Of a stretch of 6,102 nucleotides of DNA, positions 5,688 to 6,102 are shown one piece after another (position 1 is the first letter of the stretch; each line of letters begins with the position of its first letter). Source of the stretch: Mesorhizobium amorphae (GTDB lineage Bacteria > Pseudomonadota > Alphaproteobacteria > Rhizobiales > Rhizobiaceae). The stretch spans positions 1 to 6,102 of the forward strand of contig QFNI01000100.1 of NCBI GenBank assembly GCA_003240775.1. The letters are read 5' to 3'. The notes under the pieces are model-generated. The model saw nothing but the letters and a program-made list of their open reading frames with translations, had not been told where the DNA came from and did no database searches. A program made the position numbers and the translations under genes.

Positions 5688-6102
5688 TCAGGCGGGAACA
5701 AGTTGCGGCTCCGCGCGGAACACGCCGTGGCGGGTCCGGTCGTCGATCACCCGCCGCACCAGGCGACGCCCGACCGCGTTGGCACCGCAGCCGAAGGCGT
5801 AAGCCAGGCAGCGGTCGGCCAGGATGTTGATCTGGCGCGGAACACCTTCGCTCGCCTCGCCGATCAGCCGGCGCGCGGGCGCGCTGATCACGTCGGGCGC
5901 GCCGCGGGCCACCTGGAGGCGGTGGTCGATGTAGCGGCTGACCTCGGACGGCATGAGGCGGGGTAGATGGAAGTCCGACGACACGCGCTGGGCGAACTGG
6001 CGCAGCTGCGGCGTGCTCAAGGTGTCGCTCAGCTCGGGCTGGCCCACCAGGATGAGCTGGAGGATCATCGTGGAGGCGTTGAGGTTGGAAAGCATGCGCA
6101 GC
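5688..6102 (-). CDS. GspA/ExeA-like AAA ATPase, C-terminal part, 5' truncated by window edge
   Basis: The C-terminal portion (about 137 residues) of an AAA-type ATPase like GspA/ExeA and the ATPases of XrtA/PEP-CTERM exopolysaccharide loci. The frame is open to the right edge (LRMLSNL runs into the cut), so the start and Walker A/B motifs lie outside; the ATG at 6095 is inside the conserved LRMLSNL segment and is not the start. Visible are the sensor-1-like strand LILVGQPEL (about 6030-6056), TPQLRQFAQRV, then HLPRLMPSEVSRYIDHRLQVA, and GVPRQIN (5826-5846), the sensor-2 region typical of the family, followed by the helical lid NILADRCLAYAFG. A proline- and arginine-containing tail ends at TGA (5690-5688). 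In known systems such ATPases accompany polysaccharide or protein export, often near chain-length and polymer-export genes; which applies here is not visible. It is upstream of the GT2 gene in one transcriptional direction. Confidence 0.88.
   Translation of the reverse strand, partial: LRMLSNLNASTMILQLILVGQPELSDTLSTPQLRQFAQRVSSDFHLPRLMPSEVSRYIDHRLQVARGAPDVISAPARRLIGEASEGVPRQINILADRCLAYAFGCGANAVGRRLVRRVIDDRTRHGVFRAEPQLVPA

Overview
The window is a GC-rich (by eye about two-thirds G+C, not computed) piece of a surface-polysaccharide biosynthesis locus, most likely from an alphaproteobacterium. That placement is an inference from base composition, the style of the proteins and the gene mix; there is no rRNA or other phylogenetic marker here. 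No tRNA, rRNA, CRISPR, insertion sequence or phage gene was seen.

Layout, left to right: (1) the C-terminal part of a membrane sugar-1-phosphate transferase (+, cut by the left edge), the type that loads the first sugar on undecaprenyl phosphate; (2) a family 2 glycosyltransferase with a C-terminal membrane region (-); (3) a small three-helix membrane protein with a GTG start (+); (4) a Tat-signal-bearing secreted protein resembling a clan GH-A glycoside hydrolase (-); (5) a family 4 glycosyltransferase (+); (6) a rhamnosyltransferase-like family 2 glycosyltransferase (-); (7) the C-terminal part of a GspA/ExeA-like AAA ATPase (-, cut by the right edge), upstream of gene 6 in the same operon.

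Working model (inference): the sugar transferase starts a lipid-linked repeat unit at the inner membrane, the three glycosyltransferases extend it, the exported hydrolase-like protein acts on the polymer in the periplasm or outside, and the ATPase belongs to a neighbouring assembly or export module. The small membrane protein has no recognised family; its position in an EPS locus makes it the best candidate for something undescribed.

The arrangement itself is unusual. Genes run + - + - + - -, so almost every junction is convergent or divergent. Convergent junctions are extremely tight: a 30-bp gap, a 1-bp gap, and one where both stop codons share a single CTAG. Divergent gaps of 63 bp and 158 bp are the only places for dedicated promoters inside the window. 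The coding frames look intact, with no frameshift or premature stop in any full-length gene.
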